A DNA stretch of 37,639 nucleotides from Nemertoderma westbladi (lineage: Eukaryota; Xenacoelomorpha; Nemertodermatida; Nemertodermatidae), in the NCBI GenBank assembly GCA_032718475.1, contig JAUCBJ010005280.1, positions 1-37,639 on the forward strand. The letters are read 5' to 3'. Below the pieces are notes generated by a model that was not told the DNA's origin, did no database searches, and saw only the letters and a list, made by a program, of their open reading frames with translations. The translations under genes were made by a program, and so were the position numbers. Each line of letters opens with the position of its first letter. The first letter of the stretch is position 1. This document shows positions 22,080 to 32,614 of the stretch, piece after piece.

Positions 22080-22675
22080 TGTGGGCTACTCCTATCTGCT
22101 ACCCGAAGGTAGGGGTGAGCGCTACTCCTATCTGATACCAGAATGTAGGTGTGGGCGCCACTCCTATCTGATTGATACCCGAAGGTAGGGGTGGGCGCTA
22201 CTGCTATCTGATACCAGAATGTAGGGGTGGGCGACACTCCTATCTGATACCCGAAGGTAGGGGTGGGCGCTACTGCTATCTGATACCAGAATGTACTGGT
22301 GGGCGCCACTCCTATCTGATACCCGAAGGTAGGGGTGGGCGCTACTGCTATCTGATACCAGAATGTAGGGGTGGGCGCCACTCCTATCTGCTACCCGAAG
22401 GTAGGGGTGGGCGCTACTCCTATCTGCTACCGGAAGGTAGGGGTGGGCGATACTCCTATCTGCTACCCGAAGGTATGGGTGAGCGCTACTCCTATCTGCT
22501 ACCAGAAGGTAGGGGTGGGCGCCACTCCTATCTGCTACCCGAATGTAGGGGTGGGCGGTACTCCTATCTGCTACCCGAAGGTATGGGTGGGCGCTACTCC
22601 TATCTGCTACCCGAAGGTAGGGGTGGGCGCTACTCCTATCTGCTACCCGAAGGTAGGGGTGGGCGCTACTCCTAT
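22080..22675. repeat. 36 bp minisatellite, about 16 copies, with hairpin units
   Basis: The unit is 36 bp, so all frames can stay open and encode 12-residue repeats; these are artefacts of the period, not a gene. Most units contain CTACC-CGAA-GGTAG, a 5 bp stem with a four base loop, or a close variant. In 22110-22370 two unit types alternate (CTACTGCTATCTGATACCAG and CTCCTATCTGATACCCG), giving a 72 bp higher-order period. From 22380 on, the array is nearly pure monomer. Confidence 0.9.
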
Positions 22676-22726
22676 TCCAAGTTTTGTCCCCGGTACTTCA
22701 ACTGGTCCTCATTTTCAGACATACTT

Positions 22727-22850
22727 GCACCATTCTTGTTCATAATTGTGGTTGACTATGTTCTACGCATGTCCTTAGATCATCAAAATGATGATGGGGT
22801 GATGATAACTCCACCTACTGGCTCCAGAAGTCGAGGAAATCCTTTTAATA
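22727..22850 (+). pseudogene. Small RTE-like LINE fragment
   Basis: About 120 bp closely matching 25625-25740 of the better preserved LINE, encoding VVDYVLRMSLDH and the TGSRSRGNP segment. It directly follows the minisatellite, and both ends are truncated. Confidence 0.75.
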
Positions 22851-22982
22851 GTAGGAATATGTTCGTCAACATCCATTTCCATCAAGTCATAATAATAATA
22901 GGCAGATGGAAGTGATAGTGAAAATCATTCTCAAAGTGAAAGAAACATTACTGTTAGGTAGGTGGATATTTATGGTGCCAGA

Positions 22983-23010
22983 GAGGGTGGGGTGGGGTGG
23001 GGTGGGGTTG
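22983..23010 (+). other. G-quadruplex candidate
   Basis: Four consecutive GGGG tracts separated by single T, preceded by a GGG. This is a textbook intramolecular G-quadruplex pattern with very short loops. Confidence 0.7.
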
Positions 23011-23107
23011 ACTTTCAACGTAATCAAAATTGTTCCCTCTCCAGGGGAAAATCGACGCAAATAACGCCCGATTACTCTCAAAAATTAAACTTCAATCTGT
23101 TCTATTG

Positions 23108-23175
23108 AGATTCGTTTATTGTTTTATTTCGAATAACGTACCACTGTAACCTGCTCCTTTCCCTAAATTGATAAT
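23108..23175 (+). repeat. Dispersed 68 bp repeat, single copy
   Basis: Shares TCGTTTATTGTTTT and CTGTAACCTGCTCCTTTCCC with the tandem array at 27040-27265 and with the interior of the TIR element at 7-212. Confidence 0.65.
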
Positions 23176-23216
23176 TTAACATTGAGACAAAATAATTCAA
23201 CGAAATGGGATTCTGC

Positions 23217-23237
23217 CCCCCCCCCCCCCCCCCCCCC
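23217..23237. repeat. Poly(C) tract
   Basis: About 20 consecutive C, followed by CGCCC. Length calls in such tracts are error-prone. Confidence 0.8.
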
Positions 23238-23239
23238 GC

Positions 23240-24313
23240 CCAACCCCGTCTCGACGGTGCATAGTGTGATGTATCTGACTGTTCCAAAACTAATATCTCA
23301 GCAGCATTTAGAATGAGTTAACTATTAACTGTAGGTCTCCTCAATTAACGCCTGAGATACTTTAAAATTCATATTTGTATTAAACAATATTCCCCAAGTC
23401 AAGATAGGATGTTATGTATTGGATGACTAACAGTCGAAGGTTATAGCTATGCGACGTGTGTCACATTTAATGTCTCAAAACTCTGGTAAGTTAAACTAAG
23501 GAAAACTGCATTATAGTTACTCTGTAAATTAAATTCTTATTAAATTGTCTCATTTGGTCTGTTGCTATGGTAACGTGGACTGTATATGTCACCGGAATGT
23601 GTACAATATGACGGGAAGCATCACCATGCTACTGAGCTGTAGTGATATTTTTAAATAATTACAAATATGGGAGCATATAGTTGAGTAAAGGTACACGAAT
23701 TCTCCACTTAAACTTAATATTTTGATACTTGTGTAAATTACTCTGGTCCAAATAATGGGCCTGTGTCTGCGACATTGACGCTATTTTATTACTGTATATA
23801 TTGCCCTTGATGTGTTCCCAAGATGTTATTTAAGTTGTGATATGGGTTTTTTAATTTTTAAAACTGTTTGTTGATATTCTCAGGAAAAGGAAATATGAGA
23901 CAAATAAATTCATAATTTAAATTTCATAAATCTGTTGCTAAGGCGGTTACTAGGGCCGGATTTGCGGACTAGAAGGGAATTTCGGAAATTTTCTTCTTAA
24001 CCAAAGTGTTTACAACAGTTTCAGGTCAACATTGATGCATTTTGATTAACTTTCAATTTATACACTGGTTATGAGACGAGATTCACTAGCATTCACCATG
24101 AACTTTTATCCTAAAATCGAAAAAACCCATTTTTGAGCAAAAAACTTTGAAGCCCAAAAAAAGGTATTAAATCAAAAATGCAGAGGTGGCATCCGGCCTA
24201 GCCGGATTCGCCATGTCTTGAAGTACAAAAATCAGGTGGATGCCAACCTTTAACAAAAAATGCCATCTAAACTTAATTTTAGGGAGTTGGCAGGTAGACT
24301 ATTAATGGATGTA
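23240..24313. other. Unassigned AT-rich region
   Basis: No credible gene. The notable element is a perfect inverted repeat ATCCGGC-CTA-GCCGGAT at about 24190-24206, which could form a tight hairpin. Confidence 0.5.
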
Positions 24314-24865
24314 TCACAATGGGGCGGCAGAGCTACCAAACATACACATCTTGAAATCGTCTATATTTAATGTTAACATTTCGTCAGCATCACAACTAGT
24401 AACGCTTTTAAAAACGATGAATTTTCCAAGCGATCGACAAAATTTCCAAATAAAGTACATAATGTCATTTTCCTTGTCACGAGTGTTTGACCCTTCAGGA
24501 GACCTATTCATAACAATGACTTTGTCAACCATATCTGCTAACCGTAATTTAGGCGTTATGTACAGAAATTTGAACAATATGTCTCTCCTGGCTCTAGGGA
24601 GATACCGAATGAGCTTCGATTGAAGTATATCAACTGCCGCCTTCCGTGAATCCACGAGTTGGGCATTAATACAATTACCCATGAATGTATTAATTTCAGG
24701 GAACGATGTTTCCACGGGGGGGATGAGACCTAGGTCCAAACTCTGCTCTTCAACTATCTCACTAATTTTTCCAGTTGAGAGAAATGCTGATGTTGAATTG
24801 AGTATTGATATACATGGCCAATGGGCTAGTACCGACATGGGAACCCGTTCACCATATGCAATAAA
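24314..24865 (-). pseudogene. Unassigned ORF, possibly a DEP-domain-containing (DEPDC) protein fragment
   Basis: An open minus-strand frame of about 184 codons (first ATG at 24838). The segment VDILQSKLIRYLPRARRDIL followed later by CDADEMLTLNIDDFKM resembles, from memory, the C-terminal helical part of DEPDC proteins. In those proteins an LLP-x-RR motif precedes a (V/C)D-x-DE segment. The match is short and I am not confident of it. There is no start context, no N-terminal DEP domain, and the frame begins after a stop at about 24866. It may be one exon, a retrocopy fragment, or a transposon-derived ORF of another kind. Confidence 0.35.
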
Positions 24866-25142
24866 CTACGCAACTACAGGGTGGATAATTCCCACAAACC
24901 TTCACTATGAAGGTGGATCATGGCGAATAATTTAGCAATAGAAGACATTCTTCCATTATTTTTGTGCACAAATATTAATTATCATTATTATTTAAATTTA
25001 CATTTTGCAGCTACTGACTATTTTTATACCGGTTTAAGTATTTATAAATTTATGCATTGTTTTATTTTTAATGCATATACAGTATTATAAAAATTTTTTG
25101 GAGGCCCCCTTGAGCAGAGGCTCCTAGGCACGTGCCTAGACA
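24866..25142. other. AT-rich spacer
   Basis: No coding signal. The last bases before 25143 border the LINE and give no clear target duplication. Confidence 0.4.
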
Positions 25143-26360
25143 AGAGTCCCACAAGAAATGAAAACAAATAAGTTGGTGCCAGTTACCAAGAAGGGCAACC
25201 TAACTCTTTTTAGTTCTTTTCGGGGAATCTCATTGATCTCGATTGCTGCAAAGCTATACAATAGAATTATATTAAATCGCATCAGGGATCCCATTGAGAG
25301 ACTGCTCTGTGGAATGCGTCAGAATGGGTTCCGTAAAGGTCGTGGGACCATGGAGCCCATTTTGGCACTTAGAAGGATAATTTAAGAGTTAACAAAATAG
25401 AAAGACCGGCATCTGGCTGTTATCTTTGTTGACTTCTTCAAGGTCTTTGATTCAGTCTCTCGCTCACGTATGTTCAGCATACTTTCAATATATGGGATTC
25501 CTGATGAAATTATTGCAGCAATCAGATCAGTATACGATGGTTCGACAACATTTCTGTCTACTGTTGACGGTGACACAGAACCATTTGAAGTGTTATGGGG
25601 TGTCCTCCAGGGAGACACACTTGCGCCATTATTTTTCATGATTGTGGTTGACTACGTTCTACGCATGTCCTTAGATCATCATAATGACGATGGGGTGATG
25701 GTAACTCCACCTACTGGCTCCAGAAGTCGAGGAAATCCTGTCAAGTACCTAACTGATCTAGACTTTGCTGATGACTTAGGAGTACTCTCAGAATCGCTAG
25801 AGGGAGCCCAACGGCTCCTCGGCTCATTAGAACAGGCTGCTTCTAGTGTTGGTCTTTTTATTAACTCCAAAAAGACCAACTTTGAAACTTTGTTAACTTT
25901 GAAAGTCCTCAGCAAGTCTCTGACCGGATGAGCATAAGCTCAAAGGATGGTATGCTTGAGCATGTGGACGACTTCTGTTACCTGGGATCATGGATCCGGA
26001 AGTCAGGTGAGGGACCTTCGAATACGTAAGGGAAAGGCATGGGCAGCCTTGAATAGGCTTTCCAGGATTTGGAAGTCACAGAGAATTAATAGGAAACTTA
26101 AGGTCCGGTTATTTAGAGCAGCAGTAGTTCCAGTACTCCTCTATGGGAGTCCATGCTGGGCTCTAACTGCTGAGGACACCAAATCTCTGGATGGCCCATT
26201 CACAAGAATGCTACGCCGGGTTCATTGTGTCATGTACAATGCACACATCTCCAACCAGACACTATATAACATTGGAGGTGTCTCATTGGTTCCCCCAAGC
26301 TTGACACTAGAACAAAGTCGCCTCCGCTTTGCAGGACATTGCTTTCTCCGTGAGGACCAG
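25143..26360 (+). pseudogene. RTE-like LINE reverse transcriptase, main copy
   Basis: The frame starting 25158 carries LVPVTKKGNL, NGFRKGRGTMEPIL, FVDFFKVFDSVS, WGVLQGDTLAPLFF, the catalytic box DFADDLGVL (F in place of the usual Y) and, after frameshifts, YLGSWIR and LYGSPCWALTAED, then RFAGHC. Order and spacing fit a non-LTR reverse transcriptase with an RTE-like C-terminus. The reaction is target-primed reverse transcription. Two stops near 25383-25400 and frameshifts near 25925 and 26000 disable it. The gene is cut at 26360 by the insert described next and resumes at 28391, so this is one LINE copy. Its 5' part, with an endonuclease, is not attached. Confidence 0.85.
26356..26360. repeat. 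Target site duplication ACCAG, left
   Basis: ACCAG here and at 28391-28395 flank the insert. The uninterrupted LINE copy at 5466-5470 has a single ACCAG at the same place, which confirms the empty site. Confidence 0.85.
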
Positions 26361-28390
26361 TGTTGCTGCACGAGTGAACTTAGCCTTTTAGATTACTTAT
26401 TCTACCAATTTTAGTCCAAAATTATATTTTTATTGATAAAAGACCAGTTGCGGTGTAATATTAATTATTTCTATCGAATTATTCTCTAGTAAGGGTCTTA
26501 TGCCATCTAGTGAGGCTATTATACCCATATTCGAATTGATTTATTCAGCCTGTTGAAGCCCCAATGAGATACGTGATGCCTTATTGGTCCATATTATTGC
26601 TTTAAGTGAACCTGGTATATAATGCTTGCTAGTCGACCATTTATTCACTTAGTACATCAGCATTCTGCAGAGGAGTTGCTTCCTATGCAGGCCCTTGGAC
26701 ACTGGTCAGATTACTGACGACCAGTGTTTATTACATGCCTTTATGTATGCGCAATAATTCTTATTGTCCGTTTAAATCCTTTTTTTTCCTTTTTTTAAAT
26801 TTTTTATGTCCTCCAAAAATCTAATGTTAGGTTCCATGCTACCGGTTTCTCTACTGCTGTTCTCTTAGGCTATCAGTACCGGTATTAGTATATATAGCAC
26901 TATTTTGCTGTATTGTATGTACAGATGTAGGTATAAAGCAGGTATTTCTGTATTTTAGTACCGGTACCGGCACCGGTACTGCTGTAGGCATACTGTGTAG
27001 CCTACCATTTAAATACGGTACTGGTAGGCCTATTCTCTCAATTGGTAATGTTATCGTTTATTGTTTTGGTTAGAAAATCCCGTCCCTGTAACCTGCTCCT
27101 TTCCCTCAATTTGTTAAATGATCGTTTATTGTTTTGGTTAGAAAATCCCGCCTCTGTAACCTGCTCCTTTCCCTGATTTGGTAAAGTGACTGTTTATTGT
27201 TTTGGTTAGAAAATCCGGCCTTAACCTGCTCCTTTCCATCAATTGGTAATTGTTTTTGGCTATAAAATGAGTGTTTTGCTACGTCATGTGGTAATCGATT
27301 ATCGACAACAACCACAAACTATTAAATTTAGAGTCTTTTACAACAGGCGCATATGGAATTCTATCTCATAGTCTATAAATCATGGAATCATGGAATGTTT
27401 TGGCACAGGCATAGTGAAACCAACTGTCCGACAGACCAGAAATCAACAAAGTTTGAATGTTTTGGCATAGGCATGTTGAAATCAACTGTCTGACAGTCCA
27501 GAAATCAGCAGTCTGACAGTTTGAAGAAATACATACATAAAAAGTCATTAAAAGGACAACAAAAGTCATTAAAAGGACAACAAAAGTCATTATGCACAAT
27601 TCGTAAAAAAAGGAGGACAAAAAAAGTCAAATAAAAGGACATAAAAAATCACTGCCTTATGTATGTGCCTTTATGCTTTGTATCTTTGTCGTTAACATTA
27701 TAATATTACTAATTGATATTCTGTCGTTAAATTCAATTTACTCTCTTTGTTTGTATATCGCCGATATTACGAGATCAAGAAGGTTTTACACGCGCCATAA
27801 CAAGGTGGGTCTCTACAATTAAGTATTAGTGATAATCTGGACAATTGTATTAGATTCGTGTGTTGTCTTACCTCTGATTTGCTAAATAATTAATATATGG
27901 CGATATACCAGACCATTATTATAAGCAAAGCCCTTATTATTAATTGTATCACGATTGAGAGTGGTCATAAATTGATTGCGGTAGAAATATTAATATAATT
28001 ATACATAAAGACAAGTCAAAATACGTTTCCCATAAAGGGAAACACAAACACTGGACTTGGGGTCCTTACAGAATTAATTAGTCAGCATTTACTTGTTATA
28101 CTGTGTTGTCGCACCCTCCCGGTATCGATCTCAGCTAAATACAATAGATAATCAATTACCGTATCGAACTAAATAAGTTATAGAGCAAATCAATACTTGA
28201 GAAGGAAAGGAAGGGGATTTAATCGAAACAGTGAGCGGTCCTCGGTGACAGGTACACTAGCGCAATTCCGTTTATTGTATCAGACCAATATCCAAAGGCC
28301 CTCAGTGCATAGAATCTCTGTGTAGTACTAAAAGAGTCAAAATATATGAAATTGCGATTGAAAGAACATATTTTACTAAAAGCGCTAACA
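26361..28390. mobile_element. Solo LTR, 2030 bp, inserted in the LINE
   Basis: The insert starts TGTTGCTGCA and ends GCGCTAACA, so its ends are TGTT...AACA, the inverted dinucleotide pattern of retroviral-type LTRs. It is flanked by a perfect 5 bp duplication. No gag or pol motif is present in any frame. A single 2 kb LTR left after recombination between two LTRs is the simplest reading. Its interior has the 68 bp tandem repeat (27040-27265) and ACCGGT-rich sequence near 26940-26980. The family of the parent element cannot be told from the LTR alone. Confidence 0.75.
27040..27265 (+). repeat. Tandem array of a roughly 68 bp repeat, three copies
   Basis: Each unit reads TTTATTGTTTTGGTTAGAAA, then ATCCxGCC, then AACCTGCTCCTTTCC. 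Single relatives lie near 84-145 and 23108-23175. The array is inside the solo LTR. Confidence 0.85.
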
Positions 28391-28622
28391 ACCAGACAGT
28401 GCATAATCTTGTGCTTTGGCAATCTCATGGAGTGAATAAGCATGGTGGACAGCCCATGTCTTTCTTGAGACTTGATCTTAAAGGACACTGGCCTTGATGA
28501 TCTAGCAAATGTCATGGGTGATAGGGAGTTGTGGCAGCGAAATTTTGTCGACAAGCAGGCACAGCATTTTTAAAAATGCAGCTGCAATGCAGCATGCCGA
28601 TCCTAGTAGTAGTAGTAGTAGT
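28391..28622 (+). pseudogene. 3' end of the RTE-like LINE after the insert, with TAG tail
   Basis: Continuation of the LINE copy broken at 26360. It encodes VHNLVLWQ, a GGQPM segment and a GDRELWQRNF-like end with small frameshifts. It finishes in the same 3' UTR as the copy at 5404 and a TAG run at 28604-28622. Confidence 0.8.
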
Positions 28623-29545
28623 ATGCTTCCCCCATCCATTCCAACCTTATCCGATAGCCTCACCCTGCTCGGTGCCCCCATCGGTCCTGCATCATTCTTT
28701 GAGGAGGTAGTCATGGCGCGGATCCATAAGGTCTGTGCAAATGTGTAATCATGCGTCTACCAGACTTGCAGGATTCCCAGATGGAATCTGCCCTCCTCCG
28801 TTCCTGGCTCTCCCCTCCCAAGGTAGTATTTGCCCTGCGGTGCAATCCTCCCCTGGTCATACAGTCCTCCTTTGAGTTCGACCTTACCATGCGCGATGCC
28901 TTGTCTGACCTGGTTGGAGGATTCCTCCCAGACTGGTCTTATGACAAGGCCACTTCACATGCCCCAGCTTCCTACGTGGCATCTGCATGTCAGGCTGAGC
29001 CACTCATATCTCGCATCCTTGGCCATTCCTCAGTCAACCCAAACTTACAACCTGCTCTCACCTCTCTGTCCACCATTGCCAACGAAGCTGAGTGGAGATC
29101 AATCTCTGCTCTACCAACCACTGTAACCCAGAGAAAGCTTTCCCACTTAGTGGACTCTGCCCTGGCACAGCTCCTGACCTCAGATCCCGAGCCCTTGCCA
29201 ATTCCACGGCATTGCACCATGCCGGGGACTGGCTTCAAGGCATCCCCTCTGAGAGTCTGGGCCTACATTTCCTGGACTACTGGCCAGGTGTCCTGTCTAC
29301 TGGCTATTCCCTGTCCCATCTGCTCCTCTGCCTCTGACCCATTTGGAGACCATCATGTTGGCTGTGGCGGTGAAGGAGACAGGATATCACACCATGCTAT
29401 CCGGAATGCTATCTTCCAAGCAGCTCAATCAGCAGCTCTAACGGCCAGGAGTGAAGTCCCCGGCCTGATCCCTGGCTCCCGCAGTCGCCCTACCGACGTG
29501 TACCACCCTAACTGGAAAAGGCACCAGCCAATGTTCAGGTCATGA
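28623..29545 (+). pseudogene. Second LINE: thumb region, Cys/His motif and nuclease-like C-terminus
   Basis: Reads from DSLTLLGAPIGP, the usual segment after the palm of many LINE reverse transcriptases, then a stop at 28748 and an open frame to 29545. The frame continues with LPDLQDSQMESALLRSWLS, MRDALSDLVGG and a CPICSSASDPFGDHHVGC Cys/His motif. It then shows SRSRPTDVYHPNWKR, resembling the restriction-like nuclease core of some LINEs, in which a second acidic motif should follow. Here the homology ends at about 29535. The RT palm itself is missing. It differs from the RTE-like LINE, whose endonuclease is of the APE type. Confidence 0.65.
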
Positions 29546-29559
29546 TTCAGGTCAGGTCA

Positions 29560-29887
29560 GGTATTCGAGGTCATTGATCAAGAAAACTTGCCACTTCCAT
29601 GCAGCATAAATGAGGTGGCACCTGTGGCTGTATAGACCCTCTTACTAGGGCAAATCTGGTCCTGTAACTTGGACCCCCTTCGTTCTGGGATAAGGGCACC
29701 CTTGGTCCTGGATTAAGGACCCATATACTTGGCTGCTGGGGTATATGGCCTGGCCAGGCAGATGGTGATCTACCAATGGCTGGTCTGGAGTAGATTGTTC
29801 TCATGTCCACTCTGAGTGCACTTCACTGCGACCTGCATCTGGCAGCAGGGGTACAGGGCATGGCCCAGCAGATGAGCTGCACAGCCA
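29560..29887 (+). repeat. Duplicated segment at the 5' end of the RTE-like LINE, copy 1
   Basis: A segment of about 100-110 bp (about 29730-29831) resembles 29840-29951. Both start GGC[T/A]GC[T/A]GGGGTA and end CACTGCGAC. The upstream part, 29560-29730, has no ORF. Repeated 5' UTR monomers are known as promoters in some LINEs; here that role is inference. Confidence 0.5.
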
Positions 29888-31105
29888 TTGGTGGGTAATG
29901 TGCGTCAGAGTAGATATGGGCGATGGGCCTTATATCTGACTCCACTGCGACACCCACCCTATGGAATGGCAAACCAGGGTGTGGTATTTGCCCCGAGAGC
30001 TGACTCGGCAAAAATGCACCCCCCAACCCCCACTATGGATTACATTAGTAATGCGGAGGTCCGGCCACTAAAGGCCAGTATAATTACTGGACACAATTGG
30101 CCTCACAGGCGTCAGTTTTCTCCTGACCGGCTGCCTGTCTCACCCCCTACTGGAGAGAGAGCGGCCAACAATTCTGTGAGTCCCTTTCCTGATGACCTTT
30201 CTGGCCCAAACCCTGGGTCATCAGGGACGCCAGATTGTAAGGGGGAGAGGGATTCTGGAGTTGGAGGCTATTCTCACGTTCCACACCGACCAACAAAGCC
30301 ATTGGTGAATCTGAGGCAAGTCACTAGACTAGCCTCAGTAAACACCCTAACACTCGGGTCCTCAATGTGACAAGGTGAGCTGACTGCCCTGGAAGATAAG
30401 CTTTCTCTTAGCGCAGTGGGTATTCAAGAGCACCGAATGCAGACTGGACAGACTGATAAGGTTCTGATTAAGGACATGGGGGACGGTTGGCGACTCACCC
30501 TCGCATCAGCAGATGATAGTGGCAATGGTGGTATTGGTCTATTGATAAATCCAACTACACATGCAGCATTGGACAAAATAGACCAAATCTCTAACCGCAT
30601 CATCCGTTGCCACTTCTCATGTTCTGGAAGACTGGCTAAGAAGTTTCCTAAAGTGGTTCTGATTGTGTGCTACTCTCCAACTAGTGTTGCCCCTGTAGAG
30701 GAGGTGGAAAATTTCTACCACAATCTACAAGCAGCTACTGATGGAGTGGATCAGCATGCATTCTTAACATTCCTGGGAGGCTTTAATGCAAGTCTGCATC
30801 AATCACCTACATCGGCCTGTGTCTATAGCGATAGTGTAAATCGAAATTCCGTCCATCTTCAGGATTTTATCTCTGGAAATGGATTATTTTCAGCTGGAAC
30901 CCAGTTCAAGAAGCGAACTGGAAAGCTATGGACTCAGAGTGGACCCAGTGGTCACAAGTCCCAGATAAAAATATATTCTGTTTCGTAGGAAATACAGGAG
31001 CTCTATACAAGACTGTAACGCATTTACACTTCGACCCTTCTCCAGTGATCACCGCCTTATTGTGGCCAAGGTAAGACTTAGTCTGCGTTCTAGCAGAACA
31101 ACGGA
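29888..31105 (+). pseudogene. RTE-like LINE: N-terminal region and APE-type endonuclease, broken
   Basis: One frame runs from about 29888 to 30988 with a single TGA at 30368. The first 160 codons are Pro/Ser-rich and not recognised. After the stop come the endonuclease motifs: AVGIQEHRMQ, GGIGLLINP, LIVCYSPTS and a GGFNASL segment in place of GDFNA, so the catalytic Asp is lost. It ends near GPSGHKSQIKIY with a stop at about 30986. In another frame near 31030-31075 a further motif (SDHRLIVAKVRL) follows. The enzyme would nick target DNA to prime reverse transcription. This is the 5' half of the family that includes 25143-26360; they are not the same insertion in order. Confidence 0.7.
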
Positions 31106-31387
31106 ATCTGCCGTGCCGCGCCGCGGCATGACTGGTCCTCTCTGTTGCAACAGCCAAGTGTGAGATCCAGCTTCACACTACAGCTGAGCAACAGGTATGA
31201 GGTTCTTGCCTCTGAGGCGGCAGATCACTGCGAGGGCTATACTGCCTTCACAGAAGCAGTTAAGTTAGCAGCTGCAGAAACAGTTCCTGTATACCTTCTC
31301 GCAAGTTACTTTGCTCTTCTTTAATACAGTGTCACATGGACTATGCGTGCTCTTCTTGGTATGAAGGCTTTTAACCAAACAGCTTAA
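31106..31387. other. Degraded LINE sequence and boundary of the TTAA element
   Basis: Continuation of the LINE between endonuclease and RT, to about 31330, without an open frame. The TTAA at 31384 marks the next element. Confidence 0.45.
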
Positions 31388-32614
31388 GGCCCCGGTAGCG
31401 CTACATCAATATTTTTTTGAAAAACATTTTTTTTATTTCATCTAGAGCAGATTTTTATCAAGATTCCAAATTTGAAAACCGTTTAGCAAGATCTGTCCTA
31501 CTTCTCGAGATATTGCTGTATGTCCGTTTTACTGTCGGTTTGTCCGCAAGTATGTCTGTCCGTCAATAAAAAGCATACTATCTGTCTAAAAAATTCCCTG
31601 TATGGGTTTTCGTGGGCGGTGACTTCATTTCTGATGTCATTAATCAAATTTGGCCTTGTCGGTTCTGTCTGTATGCCTGTCAGTCTGTCTGTCAAAATAT
31701 AACCGACAATCTGACAGCCAAACATACAATTTGGAAGTCGTCAAATGTTAACATTGACAGTCGAAATTAATTCTGCGACCAGGAAAACCGCTATAGCTAA
31801 ACTTTTAGCTCAATGCTGTGCATTTTTCTTATATTTGACAGACAGATAAGTCGGATAGTCAGAAAGACCGAGAGACAGACATACAGACAAACTAGATTTC
31901 ATTAAAATTGAAAAGTGACCTCAGAAATGAAATCAGCGACCAGGAAAACCCCCATAGCAAAATTCTTAGCATGGTTTTATGCTTTCTTGCTGATAGATAT
32001 ATATTGACAGACTTTCTCACATATTAACAGAAGACAGTTTTGTGCGGGAAGGTTCAAATTTGAAAGGCAATTATCTCGGAATGGTATTTTTGGCCTAAAA
32101 AAGCTTTAGACAATTAAATTTTCAATAAATTTTCAAAAATTTTGCTCAGAGGGGTTCTCTGATGTGCTCTCTCTTCAGATATCTCGATCTCGATCTCGAA
32201 TTCTGATTGTTTTATTCCAATATGGAAATAAATGGCCAAAATTGAATAAAATATTGATAATTTTTAATTTATCAAAATTTGTACAAAACAACAGCACCAA
32301 AATGACAATTGTTAATTAATTTTCGAAGTTTTGCTTCGAGATATAGAAAGAGCAAACATTTTTGATGCGATTTGAAAAATTAGAAAGAAAAATACTCAAG
32401 ATTGAATCTGCTGAAGGTTTTTGGATTTTTGTCCAAAAATTTGCCAACATTTGTCAATAATTTTCCAAATTTTTGAAAAATTTGAATTTTTTATTTTTAT
32501 TCATAATTACAATCTTCCATTGACCTTCATACAAAGTTATGGTCGTTTCTAACAATGAGAAGTTGCTCTAACAAGGCAATATAAAAATTATGTCCATGTA
32601 GCGCTACCGGGGCC
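31388..32614. mobile_element. TTAA-flanked TIR element (piggyBac-like MITE)
   Basis: Perfect 19 bp inverted termini, GGCCCCGGTAGCGCTACAT at 31388-31406 and its complement at 32596-32614. TTAA stands directly outside both ends (31384-31387 and 32615-32618). TTAA duplication is the hallmark of piggyBac insertions. The 1227 bp interior has no transposase. It includes a long imperfect inverted repeat (arms about 31599-31697 and 31848-31970) and CTGT/ACAG-rich tracts. Confidence 0.75.

Noticed and set aside
22080-22675. CRISPR array
   Set aside because: Units are directly adjacent with no unique spacers, and the window is eukaryotic.
22049-22745. Long open frames in several frames and both strands, giving 12-residue repeats
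   Set aside because: The 36 bp period is a multiple of three, so a stop-free unit leaves every copy open. No start context or non-repeat domain supports a protein.
28990-29337. Alternative frames over the second LINE
   Set aside because: The frame 28751-29545 holds the recognisable motifs; the others are shadows.
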